This document shows, piece after piece, positions 32,570 through 44,842 of a DNA stretch of 64,000 bases (position 1 is its first letter; each line of letters opens with the position of its first letter). The DNA comes from Eutypella sp. D-1. Its lineage: Eukaryota; Ascomycota; Sordariomycetes; Xylariales; Diatrypaceae. The notes beneath the pieces are model-generated. The model did not search any database. It was not told the DNA's origin and saw only the letters and a list, made by a program, of their open reading frames with translations. The position numbers and the translations under genes were made by a program. The stretch covers positions 1,364,001 to 1,428,000 of the forward strand of contig JAJTTP010000007.1 of the NCBI GenBank assembly GCA_023313575.1, in the 5' to 3' direction.

Positions 32570-34433
32570 GCCGAAGAGCATTGTCACGTGGGGTAATTAA
32601 ACCAGGAGGCCATCCCACTTACCCGTGTTGGTGTAACTCTTCCATATTCTGATATGAGGGAAGTTAGAGTTTTAACTAGGTTCTGTTGCTCCTACAAGAA
32701 GAGTTGATTGCCAGGATGGCAAGGTATATTCATGACTGTGCTCCACCCATTGAATAATACCAGGAGAAGCCCAAGGACATTACAGGCTTAGAAGGCATGT
32801 TGAGCATCTAACGAGGCAGACTACTATATGCATTCGAAACCACTGAAGGTGCCTAGCAACTCCCACCAATACCCTCAAGAACAAGTTGCTAGAGCTATAT
32901 TGGCAGTCCACACTTATCATCAGAGATGCCGTTAGTCATGAACCCATAGCAATAGCGATAACAATACGACCAAGACGTGAAGACGCCACTGCGTTTTGAA
33001 AGGCTGTTATAGTCGGTGGTCACTGTGACTCTGGACCGGACACATGAAAGGGCGTTGATTCGTTCCCCAATCCACCCTCTCTCCCGAGTCCGGTGGGTGC
33101 CCCCAACCACCTAGATCTATCCACCTATCGATGACTCCCGGATGCCTCACCAACACTTTGAATACGTAGGCAAGAACAAGAGGGTAGGAAGGGTTCTCTA
33201 AGAGTCGTACGTATCCTAGTGCTATTAGCATGTCATGCCTAGCTACCGCTACCTTATCACGAGCAGTGTCCAACTTGAAATTTCGTATAAGCATTATGGG
33301 CGGGTTCAAGGGTGTTTAGTGATCCCAAGATAGATACATTAAAACCCCTCGCCTCGGGGTCATGGCTGCGTCCGCTCCTTCACTACCTCTACATCCCGCC
33401 TTCTCGATATATCACACATTAAGAATTACTCAGGTCAAAAGGTAAAGCGTTATTCTTTTTACCCGCAGGCACATCAGATAGGAATTTCTACCTGCCTGCC
33501 TTCCTGCTTGCCTGCGTGGGATAGGTATGGATGAGCCTTTTGCAAATTTTTTTCTTTTATTGATTTCGAAGCCCCAGCAACCAACGATTGATGTGCAATC
33601 CCCGCTTCCCAACACCTTCCACAGCTAGAGAAATAAAGGTAGGCAAGCCCGGCAACCTTTCCAACGCGAATGTGCTTCCCATCCTCTCCTCGCAACCCGC
33701 CCCCCAGGGGGAAAAGGCCGCCACTACTAGCCAGTAATTAGAAAAAGCCACCGCTTTCGATCCAATACCCACCAGAGCAAGGTGAAACAGCCGAGGATGA
33801 TAAGACGGATAAGATGAGCAAGTTAGGAGCGAGTCGGTCTAGGGCTAGGCGTCGTAGGAGTTATTGCGTTGTATCATATGGTATGTGCAGGCAGGAGCAA
33901 ACGGCGGCGAAGGGAATTCGAGAATGATAGATGATAATATGTACAGACCCAAGATAAAAGAAGTGTGGGCATCCTCCTAGCAAGAGAAAATTGAGCAAGC
34001 AGCTAATTCTGAAGTCGGGGGAGGGGGTGGGGCAAGGGAGGTATGGACGAGAGTTAGGTAAGTGAAGCAGAGCAGGTAGTTTCGGCTGGAAGAGAGAAAT
34101 CGGGGTAGAATAAAACTAGATATCGGAGTAAAGCGTAAGGCGTGCCGTGTTAGAAGGGGGGTGTACGGTATCATGGAGGAGGAACAGGCGTTGCTGCGAC
34201 CGGGAATAAAACGGCGACGGGTGGATAAGATCAGATAAAAATATGATAATGCAAAAAATAAAGATATAGAGAAAAATAAAAAAATTGCAACGCCGGCGCT
34301 TTCCTCCTGGTGTAGAACAAAATCGTGGTATATCGGCCTCCCGCTATCCCGCCTCGCGAACTTCAACTGATTGCTGGTTGTTGGCCCCCTTCGCAGGGCC
34401 CATCTTTCCCTTCGAGGAATCAACCATTTCTCT
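32570..34433. other. Intergenic, 1.9 kb
   Basis: Lies between the 3' ends of the HET gene (+) and rho3 (-), which converge. Short frames only, no domain. AT-rich sequence at 34225-34290 is likely the rho3 3' UTR or terminator region. Confidence 0.6.
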
Positions 34434-35398
34434 CTACATCACGGCGCACTTCGAGTCCTTCTCGCCGGCAGGCTTTACGCTGAGGGCAACGCGAGCAGCC
34501 TCAGTAAAGGCCTCGTTAACACCGCGATTCCTCATAGCGGAGCACTCGAGGTAGCGCATGGCCTTGATCCTCCGCGCGACATCGAGGCCCTGGTTGTAGT
34601 CGATCATGGGCTTCTTCTCCTTAGGGGCGGCAGCAGCAGTGGCATTGGGGTCGGCGCCTGCGGCGGCAGGGTCCTCGTCCTCCTCGCCGTTCTCGCGCAG
34701 GTCGCACTTCAGGGCGACGAGCACCAGCTTGACACCCGGGCAGTTCTCCTGGATCTCGCCGACCCACTTGCTCTCGACGTTCTCGAGCGAGTCCTTGCTG
34801 TCAACGCTGAAACAGAGCACTACCACGTCGGTGTTATCGTAGGAGAGACTGCGCAGCCGATCGAACTCCTCCTGACCCGCCGTGTCCCACAGGGAAAGTT
34901 CGATGTGCACGCTGTCCACGAAGATATCTGAGAAATTCGACCTGTAAGCCTGGATTGTCCTCCTAACCGTGTGGTATCGCGGTGTCGCGCGAACATCGTT
35001 CTTGCATTGCGCGTGGTGACGAGGCAGCAGAGTAGAAGCAGAAGCAGCATCCGCTACGTCATTCTACTTGTTTTCCTGTGCGCGTCCGTATTCCTTCGTC
35101 CACCAATGAATGCCATCAAGTCTCTTGGGGAGGATAAGAGGTCGAACATACCATGAACGTAGTTTTCGAAGACTGTCGGTTCGTAGACTGTCGGGAAATA
35201 ACCTCTCGTGAAGACGTTTAATAGTGAAGTCTTTCCACACGCACCATCTCCCCTATGAGAAAACCCCAACCCCATGTCAGAAAAATAAATAAACACGGAT
35301 CATGACAGATGGCTAGGACACGTGGAATAAAAAAGACTGAAGACTCACAGTAGAACCAGCTTGCGCTGTACTGTTTTGGATCCTCCGCAGAGAGGCAT
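34434..35398 (-). CDS. rho3: Rho-family small GTPase Rho3
   Basis: Three exons (35398-35349, 35252-35152, 34927-34434) give 214 residues. It starts [17 protein letters not shown], then the P-loop GDGACGKT (18-25), the switch I region [11 protein letters not shown], the G3 box [12 protein letters not shown] (G4) and ECSA (G5), and ends in the prenylation box CAVM. The start, an N-terminal Cys at position 4 (yeast Rho3 is palmitoylated near its N-terminus) and the [20 protein letters not shown] block identify Rho3. Rho3 controls polarised exocytosis and actin organisation at hyphal tips and septa. The Rho insert region is expanded by an acidic and Ala/Pro-rich stretch ([19 protein letters not shown]). 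The leader carries an A22 tract read on the coding strand, just upstream of the start. Confidence 0.95.
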
Positions 35399-35420
35399 TT
35401 TGATCTGTGATTTTGGGGGG

Positions 35421-35442
35421 TTTTTTTTTTTTTTTTTTTTTT
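35421..35442 (+). repeat. T22 homopolymer tract in the rho3 leader
   Basis: Twenty-two T preceded by G6 on the + strand, only 23 bp upstream of the rho3 ATG. The mRNA leader would therefore carry A22 followed by C6 if transcribed through. Confidence 0.9.
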
Positions 35443-35755
35443 GAAATTTAATCTTCTCTCTCTTTCTTCGTCCCTCTATTCCTTTTCTCTTCTCTTTTTT
35501 CAGCGTGCTTCTATCAATAATTCGATGCAATCGATACACCTTTTCGCGTAACCGTCACCCGTGTTCGTCGTGATTGAAAGCCGTGCGATACAAGGGGCGG
35601 GCTACTGTCGAGTCGTTGCGCGTTTTTTTCTCTATTCCTAAGGGGTGGCGTCTCGTGGATTGGCAAAGGAATGAAGAGGAATGCGATCGTGAGATGTCAA
35701 GGTTGCGAACTGAAACTGATGAATTCAAAAAGGGCCGTTCCGTCTATTAATTAGG

Positions 35756-37485
35756 TACCTAGGTAGGTAGTATGATAGATTGTAGATGTAGTAGTATCGA
35801 GGGTATAAGGTTACAGGGTATAAGAGTATGTTATGTATAAGATGCGTCTATTCCAATAAGGTTTAGGTAGGGTATCAGATGTTGTATGAAGTTTGAAAAA
35901 AAGAAGGAGCTTCCGCTTCTACTTCCGCTTTCCACTTCCCGCTTCCCGTTGTCACACAAGGTAAAGGGCCGAGAGATATGTAGTATAAGCGAATGGGATT
36001 GATTGATGGGATGGGAAATATGGTTTTTGGGGAAGGTGAAAGAAGGATGAATATACCAGACTATTACCAGACTATTACACTATTACATTAGAAGAAATAT
36101 GATATTGTCCGGGATTAGACTGGACTACTGACTACCTAGGTAGGTAGGTCGGGTACTGGCTGGCAAGACTGACAAACTGACTTCTGGAATTATCACCTAC
36201 AGAAGTATCCTTTTTTCGTGGCAAGTGGCAGGGAGTTCCAGAGTTACGATGGATGGTAAATGGGGGGACCTAAAAGTAAACCTTATTAGACGCCATGGGG
36301 AATGCGCCAAGGACCATAGCACGAGCCCTGCCCGCCAACCAGCTGGTCCACTGGTTCGACGGGGCTTGCTGCTGCTGCAGGCTGGGGGCTGGCTACCGAC
36401 ATAGTGTATGCTCCAGGTGTAGTTGGACAAGCTGAAAGTCGTTATCTAATGCCATGTACGCAGTTTGTACTCCCTTTATTCGCGAGTCGGGAGGTATCCA
36501 TCGGCGGTACGGTACATATCCATATTTCGAAGGGAACGCCTTGACGCCCCGGGTACGGGTAGTAGTTACATGTGAATGCGTGTATGCATGACGCTAAGCT
36601 CATGTACATAGCGGGTCTAATAATAAGTTTGGGGGGGTTAGGAATTCCCGGACACGGGAGTTGGGAAGTTGGCGTCTGCTTCCCTCGGAGGTGGCGCAGA
36701 GTTGGGACTCGGGACGGAAGCATCTAATATATATAATTAACCCTAAGGGCCCCATTCCATTCGTCATTTGATCTTGTTTTCATTCAGGTTGTCTGGCCGT
36801 CGTCAAGTTCTCTCAGGTTAGTTATAGACTGTTGCTTTGTCTTTCTATCTTACTTGTACATAAGTACTCTATGTAGGTGGGCTTAGTAGGCTAATGTGCC
36901 TTATGTGCCCCATCCATGGATTTATCGCGATTCAATCTGAACGGTTTCAAGTACCGCCCGGCGGCGGAGACGACCCATCCATCCCATCCATCCATGTTAA
37001 AGAAAAGGGGGTGGGAGATGATTGGATAAGGGGGGCCACATGGGCGACTAAGGAGAGCCACCGCATCCAGGCAATGCAATATTTGACTATGGATATCGCA
37101 TGCCCTTCCTGCCTTATCATCATCAGCCTCGAAAAAACAAAATAAGACAGTGCAGCCATGCCCTGTCCAGGTAGGTGGATTGGTGGATTACATAGAAAGC
37201 GCTAGACCAAAGAACTGGGGAATTCGTACTGCTGATCGCAGTTTAATGAGATACAAAAAAGTCATAAAAATACCCATAACACACTGCATTGCTTCCCTGC
37301 ACGGATGGCTGCATATTTCCCATATAATACTTCTTACATACAACATTAGCAATGCGATGCCACCGTACCACGCACTACGTATGTACCACATACCACAGTC
37401 AGTCATAGCAGCTTGTCTCTATAAAAGGTAGCAAGTAATTACGTATGGATATACGGAGCAGTATATGTATAAGTATACCTAGGTA
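35756..37485. repeat. Three copies of the palindrome TACCTAGGTA
   Basis: Exact copies at 35756-35765, 36133-36142 and 37476-37485, the first two followed by extra GGTAG units (AGGTAGGTAG). All lie in the rho3/CWC25 intergenic region. Confidence 0.85.
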
Positions 37486-38191
37486 TGTATGCATGGTCTT
37501 CCCTACCGCCCTTCGCAGCCTCATTACCTTCTCCCGACCCCGTCGCCCGCCGCAGTAGCGGGGGAGTTGCATATGGCGTGCATGCATATATATTTATATA
37601 CCACCCGCCAGAGGACATACATAGGCAAAATGCGTATAGCCCTAATATCGTGCGTGGCTCGTCTATGTTTCTGCACGCCGCCCCGTCCCGTGTCCCGAGG
37701 GACTTGCAGCGTGGCCAAGTACCCGTTAATGGAACTCATGTATAAGATATGTGCGGAGAATACGGATATGTGACTACCTATAATTTGGGATGGAGAACTG
37801 AGGCGTGCTACTGCGGTTCCACAGACCTGAATTCCGGGTTTCTCATGTGATATACACAAAGTACATATTCATATCATATCAGGTTGTTGGCAATCGGTGG
37901 CACCTAGTACGGATAGATTTATTAACGCTGCGTAATGAGGCGACTACGAGTTGGGGGATGTCTAACATCGAGAGCTTATTAGACCATTTGCTTCGCCGGC
38001 GATAGTAGATTTATCAAGTGACCAAAACGCCAACCGGCTGAAAATAATATTCATGTTATTTAGTGTATATTTGCCCACGCGTGGCAGACCGATGCCGAAC
38101 CCATCCTATAGACTAGTTGTCCTTTAATCGTCCCTTAATCCCTATCCGGTTCATTATTCATTAAAACTCCGCTGCACGCTCCGACCAACTC

Positions 38192-39412
38192 CTACTTGAT
38201 GAGCTGTCTCCGCAGGCCGTGCACGAACTCCTTATCGCCGTACTTCCCGGAACGCTCCCGCGCCTTGTCGTCGGCCTCCCGGGCTTGCCGTTCCTTCTCT
38301 TCCAACGCGGCGAGCCGCTTGCTCCGGTCCTGGTCGAGGTCCGAAGCGTTCGCCTGCATGGCTGCCAGCTTCCGCGCTTTTTCCTCGGCGTCTGCGGTCG
38401 CGTTCGACGAAGCACGTCCGCTGCCGCTGCCGCTGCCGCTACTGTTGCCTCCGTAGCGATCATTTCTACGACGATCGTTGTATCTGCCACCACGAGCGTC
38501 CCGGCGATCTTCATTGTCGTTGTTGGAATCATATCGCCGACGTCCCCGTGCGGCATCTTCTGAGTTGTCGTGCCGCCGACTGGGCCGCTCCTCGTGATCA
38601 TCATGCCCACTACGGCGGGGACTGCGTGAGCGTTCTCGGCGGGATCTGTCGTGGTCCCTCGACCGCTCCGGGGATTCTGATCGGCCTCTTCCAGAGCGTT
38701 CATGGTGTCGGCTTTTTCTAGATTCGTACCGGTCTCTGCTCGTGGACCGGTCTCGAGAGTCGGATCTGCGGTGTCTGTGGCGGCGCTCGGAATCTCTGTC
38801 TCTCGAATCCGATCGGCGGTGTCTCCGGTGGCGGTGTTCTCGGGAATGGGATCTGTGCCTGTGCTTTCGCGAGTGCTTGTCGTCCTTCTTCCGCGAGTGT
38901 CTTTCCTCCGTCTTTCCCATCGAGGCGAGGAGTTGCTGTCGTCGAATGGGGTCGGAGACCATCGCCTCGTACGCCTCCTGCTCTTTCCTTTTGATGGCTA
39001 AGAGAGGATCTTCGCGCAATTTGGCGGCGGTGTCTCTTTCGTTCAGCTTCGGCGCCACGGCAGTGTCTAGGCCCGGGCCGACCGGTTTCTTGAGGCTCTC
39101 CTGCTCGGATCCTCGGGTGAGGAGGTTGTCGATGCGCCTCTTCCCCAACAGGAAACCCTCGAGCTCTTCGCTCGTACCGGCTTGACCATTGCTGGGTCCC
39201 TCGTACATCCAGTCGACGCGGTTTAGCCGGGCTTTGCCACCTGCTTTCTCGAGTTCGGACTGCAGTTCTTCTTTCGCGCGTTCCTCCTTGATCTCTTGAA
39301 GGCGGGCGGCGGTTTTCTTTCGTTCGGCTATCTCGGCCTGCTCTGCCTCGTAGACACGAGCTTGGTTTTTCATCAAGGCGGGATGCCATGACTTCTTGAG
39401 AAGCAAACTCAT
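38192..39412 (-). CDS. cwc25: Pre-mRNA splicing factor CWC25
   Basis: Single exon, 406 residues, from ATG at 39412. The N-terminal Cir_N/CWC25 region is clear: LKKSWHPALMKNQARVYEAE, a long charged helix, then the conserved RVDWMYEGPS (about 65-74) and GFLLGKRRIDNLL. Next is KLREDPLLAIKRKEQ with SDPIRRQQLL, typical of CWC25. The middle (about 175-320) is Arg/Ser/His/Asp-rich (RS-like), and a (GS)n run is encoded by GCCGCT-type repeats near 38420-38450. The C-terminus is a charged helix ending GLRRQLIK. CWC25 enters the spliceosome after Prp2 action and promotes the first transesterification, in the nucleus. It is transcribed divergently from csn2, 860 bp apart. Confidence 0.93.
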   Translation of the reverse strand: MSLLLKKSWHPALMKNQARVYEAEQAEIAERKKTAARLQEIKEERAKEELQSELEKAGGKARLNRVDWMYEGPSNGQAGTSEELEGFLLGKRRIDNLLTRGSEQESLKKPVGPGLDTAVAPKLNERDTAAKLREDPLLAIKRKEQEAYEAMVSDPIRRQQLLASMGKTEERHSRKKDDKHSRKHRHRSHSREHRHRRHRRSDSRDRDSERRHRHRRSDSRDRSTSRDRYESRKSRHHERSGRGRSESPERSRDHDRSRRERSRSPRRSGHDDHEERPSRRHDNSEDAARGRRRYDSNNDNEDRRDARGGRYNDRRRNDRYGGNSSGSGSGSGRASSNATADAEEKARKLAAMQANASDLDQDRSKRLAALEEKERQAREADDKARERSGKYGDKEFVHGLRRQLIK

Positions 39413-40272
39413 CTTGGCGGTGTTTGGTGGTTATCGTAAACCTGATGAGGTGAGAGACTCGACAGATAGATGGTAAAGGTAGAAAGGTACGGTCGCAGAC
39501 AGCGCCGCCCGATGAAAGAAAGTGCTTAGATGTATGCCTAGCGACCGACGTTTACTGGGTCAGGCGTCTTTGTTACCGTAGAGCAAAGTGGAAGTCGAAT
39601 GAACCCTTATGAGTGATTGAAGTTGATGAAGGAAAGTTGTGATAAAGTTGTAGATTAAAGGTTTGGAATTACCTGAGTAGGTTGAGTGATGGAAGAAGTA
39701 GTGACATTGGAAGGTCTGCAGATAAAGTATCGAGGTACTTTAAAGAGATAGGCTGCCACTAACTTTAATTTGCCACAAAATCGCCCAGTCACAGACATTT
39801 GTGCATTAAGTAATCACTAACCCCGCAATTACATTCCCAAGTGGATCCATAATAGGCAGGGCCTTGGCGCGTATTTATGGCTGGCCTAGGGTGGTCATGT
39901 ACTTAGGTACTTAATCTTCTTGATAAGATAAAGCCATATTACGTACCAACCCACTTTCCAACGGGTACCTAGAGTAACCATCCCGCATCAGCAATTGACC
40001 TAGGAAGGAGCTCTCTATTTACAGCTGCACGCACGAGGTATCCATACATCTTCAAAGTTGCTTCTGCCTTTATCCTTCTAAACTTCCTTTCCCTGTAGCC
40101 TCCTAGGCAGTCCTAGAGCACATTCGCCAGTACACATACTTAATACCGGACGACAACTTCAGAAATTATCGTCTAGCAGAATCCATTTTACGTCATATAA
40201 TACATCGCATCACTACATCCCAACGCTGTTAAGTACCAAAGTATTTGGTGTGCCCTCCTCCCCGCCGTCAAC
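39413..40272. promoter_or_regulatory. Shared divergent promoter region of cwc25 and csn2
   Basis: 860 bp separate the two start codons. No gene is seen. Several GGTAC/TTAGGTAC-like words occur at 39899-39970, and the last 250 bp before csn2 are pyrimidine-rich. No specific factor site can be named. Confidence 0.5.
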
Positions 40273-41877
40273 ATGTCGGACGATGACTTCATGCAGGAGT
40301 CGGATGAGGAGCAGTTAGTTACACCTTGCGTTTCTATACATACTTTGCTAGATGATAACGACTGAGTGGTTCATCACAGGTATGACTTCGAGTACGAAGA
40401 TGACGACGATGAAGACTCTGGCGATGTCGACATCGAGAACAAGTACTACAATGCCAAACAGATGAAGTCCTCCGACCCCGAAGACGCGATAGACGAGTTT
40501 CTTTCCATACCTCCACTGGAGCCGGAGAAGGGAGATTGGGGATTCAAGGGCTTGAAGCAGGCAATAAAACTGGAATTCCGTCTGGGCAGATACGACAAGG
40601 TTTGTTTACTTGCCTGGCCGGCATTATCCGTTTGTCCTATACTTACTTACCAACCAACATCTACGTAGGCCGTCGAACACTTCACCGAACTCCTTACCTA
40701 TGTCAAGTCCGCTGTCACCCGGAACTATTCTGAAAAGTCCATCAATAATATGCTCGATTATATCGAGAAAGAAGCCGAGAATGAGCAGGCGCAGAAGTGT
40801 ATGGAACAGTTCTACTCCCTCACTCTGAACTGCTTCCAGAACACCAACAACGAACGGTTATGGCTTAAGACTAACATCAAGCTGGCCAAGTTGTTGCTGG
40901 ACCGCAAGGACTACCATGGTACTGCCAAGAAACTACGAGAACTGCAGAAAGCATGCCAGCGCCCGGATGGCACCGACGATCCCAACAAGGGCACCTACTC
41001 GCTCGAGATCTACGCGCTTGAAATCCAGATGTACGCAGAGACCCGGAAAAACAAGCAGCTGAAGGTTCTCTACCAAAAAGCCCTTCAGGTGCGCTCTGCC
41101 GTGCCTCACCCCAAAATCATGGGTATTATCCGAGAGTGCGGCGGCAAGATGCACATGAGCGAGGAGAATTGGAAGGATGCTCAGAGCGACTTCTTCGAGT
41201 CATTCCGCAATTATGACGAGGCTGGTTCTCTGCAGCGAATCCAAGTCCTCAAGTATTTACTCCTCACCACCATGCTCATGAAGTCCGACATCAACCCCTT
41301 CGATTCTCAGGAGACGAAACCCTACCGCAACGACCCCCGCATAGCCGCCATGACCGACCTTGTCGAAGCCTTTCAACGCGACGACATGGATAGATATTCT
41401 AGTGTTCTTAAGAAGAACCAGGACATCCTCGCCGACCCCTTCATCGCGGAGAATATTGACGAGGTCACGAGGAATATGCGGACCAAGGCCGTTGTAAAAC
41501 AGATCGCGCCTTACACGCGCATGAAGCTGTCTTGGATAGCGAAGCAGCTCAGCATATCCGAAACCGAGGTCCAAGACATCCTGGGCTTCCTGATCGTCGA
41601 CGGCAAGATTCGCGGGAAGATCGATCAGCAAGCCGGCACACTCGAGATCGAGTCCGACGGCGACGCCGAGCGCGTGCAAGCCATGAGCGCCTGGGCCAGT
41701 GCGCTGGAGGAGCTGTACACTACCCTATTTAAGGAAGGCGAGGGCTTCCGTGGCGACTTCCACGGCCAGACCGAGGACCACGGCATGGCGTCCATCTTCG
41801 CGCACGAGGGCCGCCGCGGGATGACGGGAGGCAAGGGCAAGAGACACGCCAAGTCCCTCCTCGGTGCGTTTACGTAG
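40273..41877 (+). CDS. csn2: COP9 signalosome complex subunit 2
   Basis: Three exons (40273-40313, 40380-40599, 40669-41877) give 489 residues, the usual CSN2 length. The acidic start MSDDDFMQESDEEQYDFEYE is characteristic, followed by DIENKYYNAKQMKSSDPEDA, TPR-like helical repeats with WLKTNIKLAKLLLD, and a C-terminal PCI/winged-helix domain (about 310-460) with MKLSWIAKQLSISETEVQ and FLIVDGKIRGKIDQ. CSN2 binds cullins and positions the CSN for removal of Nedd8 from SCF ligases. In filamentous fungi the complex controls development, light responses and secondary metabolism. The first exon is only 41 nt, so the true start is easily missed. Confidence 0.96.
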
Positions 41878-42781
41878 TGGCCACGCGGGAACCTGAAGCA
41901 AGATCGTTGCATTCGAGTCACTGATGCCGTGTAGTCCTGGTCTTGGGAATGAAAGCTTCATTAAAGCACGGCGCCGGAACAAGACCTTGTCTACAACACA
42001 GCGTCTCTATCAGCTAGCCAGATACGCCGTAATGAGAATGGCCGAAGGCCAGATGAGTCCATGACTAGAACCGTGTTACTACATCCACACCGTGAATCCC
42101 TGTGTCTACCCTGCCTTGACATGTTATGTAAGAGTCAATCCATGCGCAGCGATAGACAGAGCACCAACAGACAGTGTTCATACATTTTGTAAGGGTCATA
42201 TCATGAAGGCCGTGGATGATAAGATTAGGCAGGTCATATCCCATGTCCGGCATTGTTCTTTGCTCGCTTCTAGGAAGAGGCCTGCCCAGTATAACCCACG
42301 CATTATTCATGCATAAGATTCCAAGTGAAGCTGGTGACTGGATGCAGCAAAGTCTGTAAGATTTGGCGAGCTCACAACCAGTTTTGTCTGCCAGAGACTT
42401 CGTTACTCCCGATATGTGTACTCAAGTACCTACTTATTACTCCACTATCGCATGAAAGGGTCCCGTCTACGGTACATGAGTAGCTCCAAGGCGCTCCTTC
42501 CCGCACCGCTACTACGTGAAAGTGACGGCAAGAACGACCATATATCCATATACCCAGGCACATCACTTAGTGGAGATGTACATTCCAACTCGGAGCTGTA
42601 AACACCCATGAGAAAAATCAAATAAACCGAAGTTTAAACTGGATGGTTATCTTGATGCAGCCTTATCCGAGGCTGCTGCTTCCTACCATCCACGTACCTT
42701 GATCACCTTTCCCACCTGACCCCGAGAGACTCGCCTGGTTAGCTCCAGGTTAGATGCCGACAACACCAAGCGTATCTCAAG
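41878..42781. other. Intergenic between csn2 and the BTB gene
   Basis: 904 bp, both neighbours on the + strand. Overlapping short frames on both strands at 42065-42316 are without domains. Nothing else recognised. Confidence 0.6.
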
Positions 42782-43777
42782 ATGTCAAGACCCAAATCGT
42801 ATAAACTGTAAGTATAACATTGCGCCCCCTCCGCCACCCCTTTCCCCGAGAGACAGAGAGAAAATCGATGTACGAGGCGTTACATGTTAAGTACGTGTAA
42901 CTAACGAAAATATGTGCCCGTATCTTGCAGCTTTGGGAGGTCGAAGCCGTTCTATATCCTCGTGGGGCTCAAAAAGGAACGATTTTCGATACACTCATTA
43001 CTTCTGGCACTCCAGTCAGTGCCCCTCCACAGGCTGGTCTACGGCCCAATGAAGGAAGCTACCGAGGGCGTTGCTGAATGGCCTGAGGTTGATCCGGACA
43101 CGTTCATCAGATTCTCCCAGTGGGCATACACCGGAGACTACGACAGCGAGGCATCGAAAGATGTGATCCCAGCCTCGCCCCCATCCCCTTCAGCAACGGT
43201 GGAAGCGCCCGTGTCCAAAGTCGGGCCCTTGCCCCAAGATACTAGTCCGCCAGCAAAGAGGGCAAAGTTAGCAGGAGTCTCCCCCGGAGAACAAATTGAT
43301 CGCATTTCCGAGCAGCGGAAATTGAGATTTGGTATCGATCCATCCCCCGCAGCAAAGGAAACCAGTGAGGCGGAGGCTAAGCTGAGGGACTACTCGGGGG
43401 TGTTTCTGTCACACGCCCGCGTCTATGTACTGGCAGACTACTACAACATCTGGAAGCTGGGAAGCGCGAGCACGACGAAGCTGAAAGGTAGTTTAGACGG
43501 GTTCCTCGAGTCGTTCCCCCCGGATACGAAGCAGCATGACATGGCGATCGAGAATTTTGTGGAGTTGCTCGAATACAGCTACGCCAATACGGTGGACAAA
43601 GGTGGTGAGCAAGACTCGCTCAGAAAACTCATCGCTGGATATGCGGCACGCTGGGCTGGGAAGCTGAAGGCTCACAAGGAATTCCAGAGGGTCCTAGATC
43701 GATTCGGCGAGCTGGGCAAGGATATCATCGGAGCGTTGGTGGACAATGACACATCCTTTAAGTCGAAGGGGAAATGA
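42782..43777 (+). CDS. BTB/POZ-domain protein
   Basis: Two exons (42782-42807 and 42931-43777) give 290 residues; the first exon encodes MSRPKSYKL. The BTB fold follows: FGRSKPFYILVGLKKERFSI, HSLLLALQSVPLHRLVYGPM, and a helix with DPDTFIRFSQWAYTGDY (about 66-82). A linker rich in Pro, Ser and Lys (about 85-150) leads to the fungal C-terminal block HARVYVLADYYNIWKLGSAS with IENFVELLEYSYANT. Members of this large fungal family are poorly characterised. BTB domains mediate dimerisation and cullin-3 binding, but no MATH, Kelch or zinc finger partner is present. It is convergent with the Nudix gene, 228 bp away. Confidence 0.85.
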
Positions 43778-44005
43778 CACGGAGAAAAGCATGGTTGGGA
43801 ATCAGGTGTGGCGTTAGCCAGCACACATATGGTTTATTAGGCTAATCATCAGCCTCTCGGCTGTCTAATGATGCATATCTAGCAAAATTCATTGCTCAAG
43901 GCAGAAAATACATTTCCCTGCGAGGAAGAATCTAGCTGACGGACTGGAGTAAACCTGGCTAATACCAGGAACAGCGTATGCCTAGTCCTCCTTCTGTCCT
44001 ATAGC

Positions 44006-44842
44006 CTATAACTTGAACTGTTTGGCGACCTCGATTCCCTCCGCCAGCGTGCCTACCCGGGCGTCAATCGCGTAGCCCTCGGTCTCCAGCCTCTTGCACT
44101 CCTCGTAGAGTTTTGACAGCGGCACCTGGAAGACCTCGATAAATTCATTATCTTCCAGCTGAGGCTTCGGGTTCTGGTTCTCCGGGAGGCTCATGTCGAT
44201 CGTGACGTGCACCATGCGGAGGTTCGTGTTGCAGAAGCCGGGGTCTGTCGAGAGGTTCAGTCCGGGTCTAGTCCGGGGAAAGTACGTTGCGGGTAGGGGA
44301 TTTGAACTCGGGAAGACTCACCGTTGAACATGATGGCGGTAGTCTCGGCAACATGCCCGACGTAGCCCGTCTCCTCCCTGAGCTCGCGGATGGCGGCGTC
44401 CTCGGCGGTCTCGCCCTCGTCGACCAGCCCCGCGGGCACCTCGATGCACACCTTGTCCACGGGCGGGCGGTACTGCTTCTGGAGGATGATCTCCGGGCCC
44501 GAGGCGGCCCCAGTCTGCACGACGGCCAGGATGCCCACCCCGTCGATGTCGCCGCCCTTCGGCCGCGTCCGCCGCTCCGCCGACTCCCAGACCCGCTTCT
44601 TCCCGTTCGGGTCACTGTATTCGATCCTTCATGTCACAGGATGCCATCTGGTCAGCTATTCATACTGTGTAGCTGATCAATTGGCCCCGTAGTGGGTGTT
44701 TGCATACTTGACTAATTTTGTCCACTTCGCCTCCTCGTCTGACTGTTCGTTTGCAATTAGCAACTATGTGCGCCCTGGTCATGGATTGAGATATACATAC
44801 TAGTGGTCCAGTAGAGAGGACCTTAGCTGTGGTGTTCGCCAT
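44006..44842 (-). CDS. Nudix hydrolase, ADP-ribose/ADP-sugar diphosphatase (Ysa1-like)
   Basis: Four exons (44842-44801, 44742-44708, 44626-44322, 44244-44006) give 206 residues. The N-terminal part, EAKWTKLVKIEYSDPNGKK then RVWESAERRTRP, is the Ysa1/NUDT5 signature. The Nudix box runs from Gly92 and fits GX5EX7REUXEEXGU fully (GLVDEGETAEDAAIRELREE, then TGY). Downstream DPGFCNTNLRMVHVTIDM, SLPENQNPKPQLEDNEFIEV and DARVGTLAEGIEVAKQ match Ysa1. The enzyme hydrolyses ADP-ribose and similar ADP-sugars to AMP and ribose-5-phosphate, with Mg2+, in the cytosol. Exon 2 is only 35 nt. No N-terminal mitochondrial sequence is evident. Confidence 0.93.

Larger units (their letters stand above)
35399..38191. 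other. Intergenic, 2.8 kb
   Basis: Upstream region of rho3 and 3' flank of CWC25. It contains T22 at 35421-35442, C/T-rich leader DNA and three TACCTAGGTA palindromes. Open frames (for example 37485-37745 and 37524-37859) are short, AT-rich and mutually antisense. No gene recognised. Confidence 0.6.

Noticed and set aside
38718..39389. 223-codon minus-strand frame overlapping cwc25
   Set aside because: Alternate frame of an Arg/Ser-rich coding region. Only the cwc25 frame carries conserved motifs.
44285..44320. tRNA B-box-like GAGTTCAAATCCCC on the minus strand
   Set aside because: Lies in intron 3 of the Nudix gene, with no A box or acceptor-stem pairing found.
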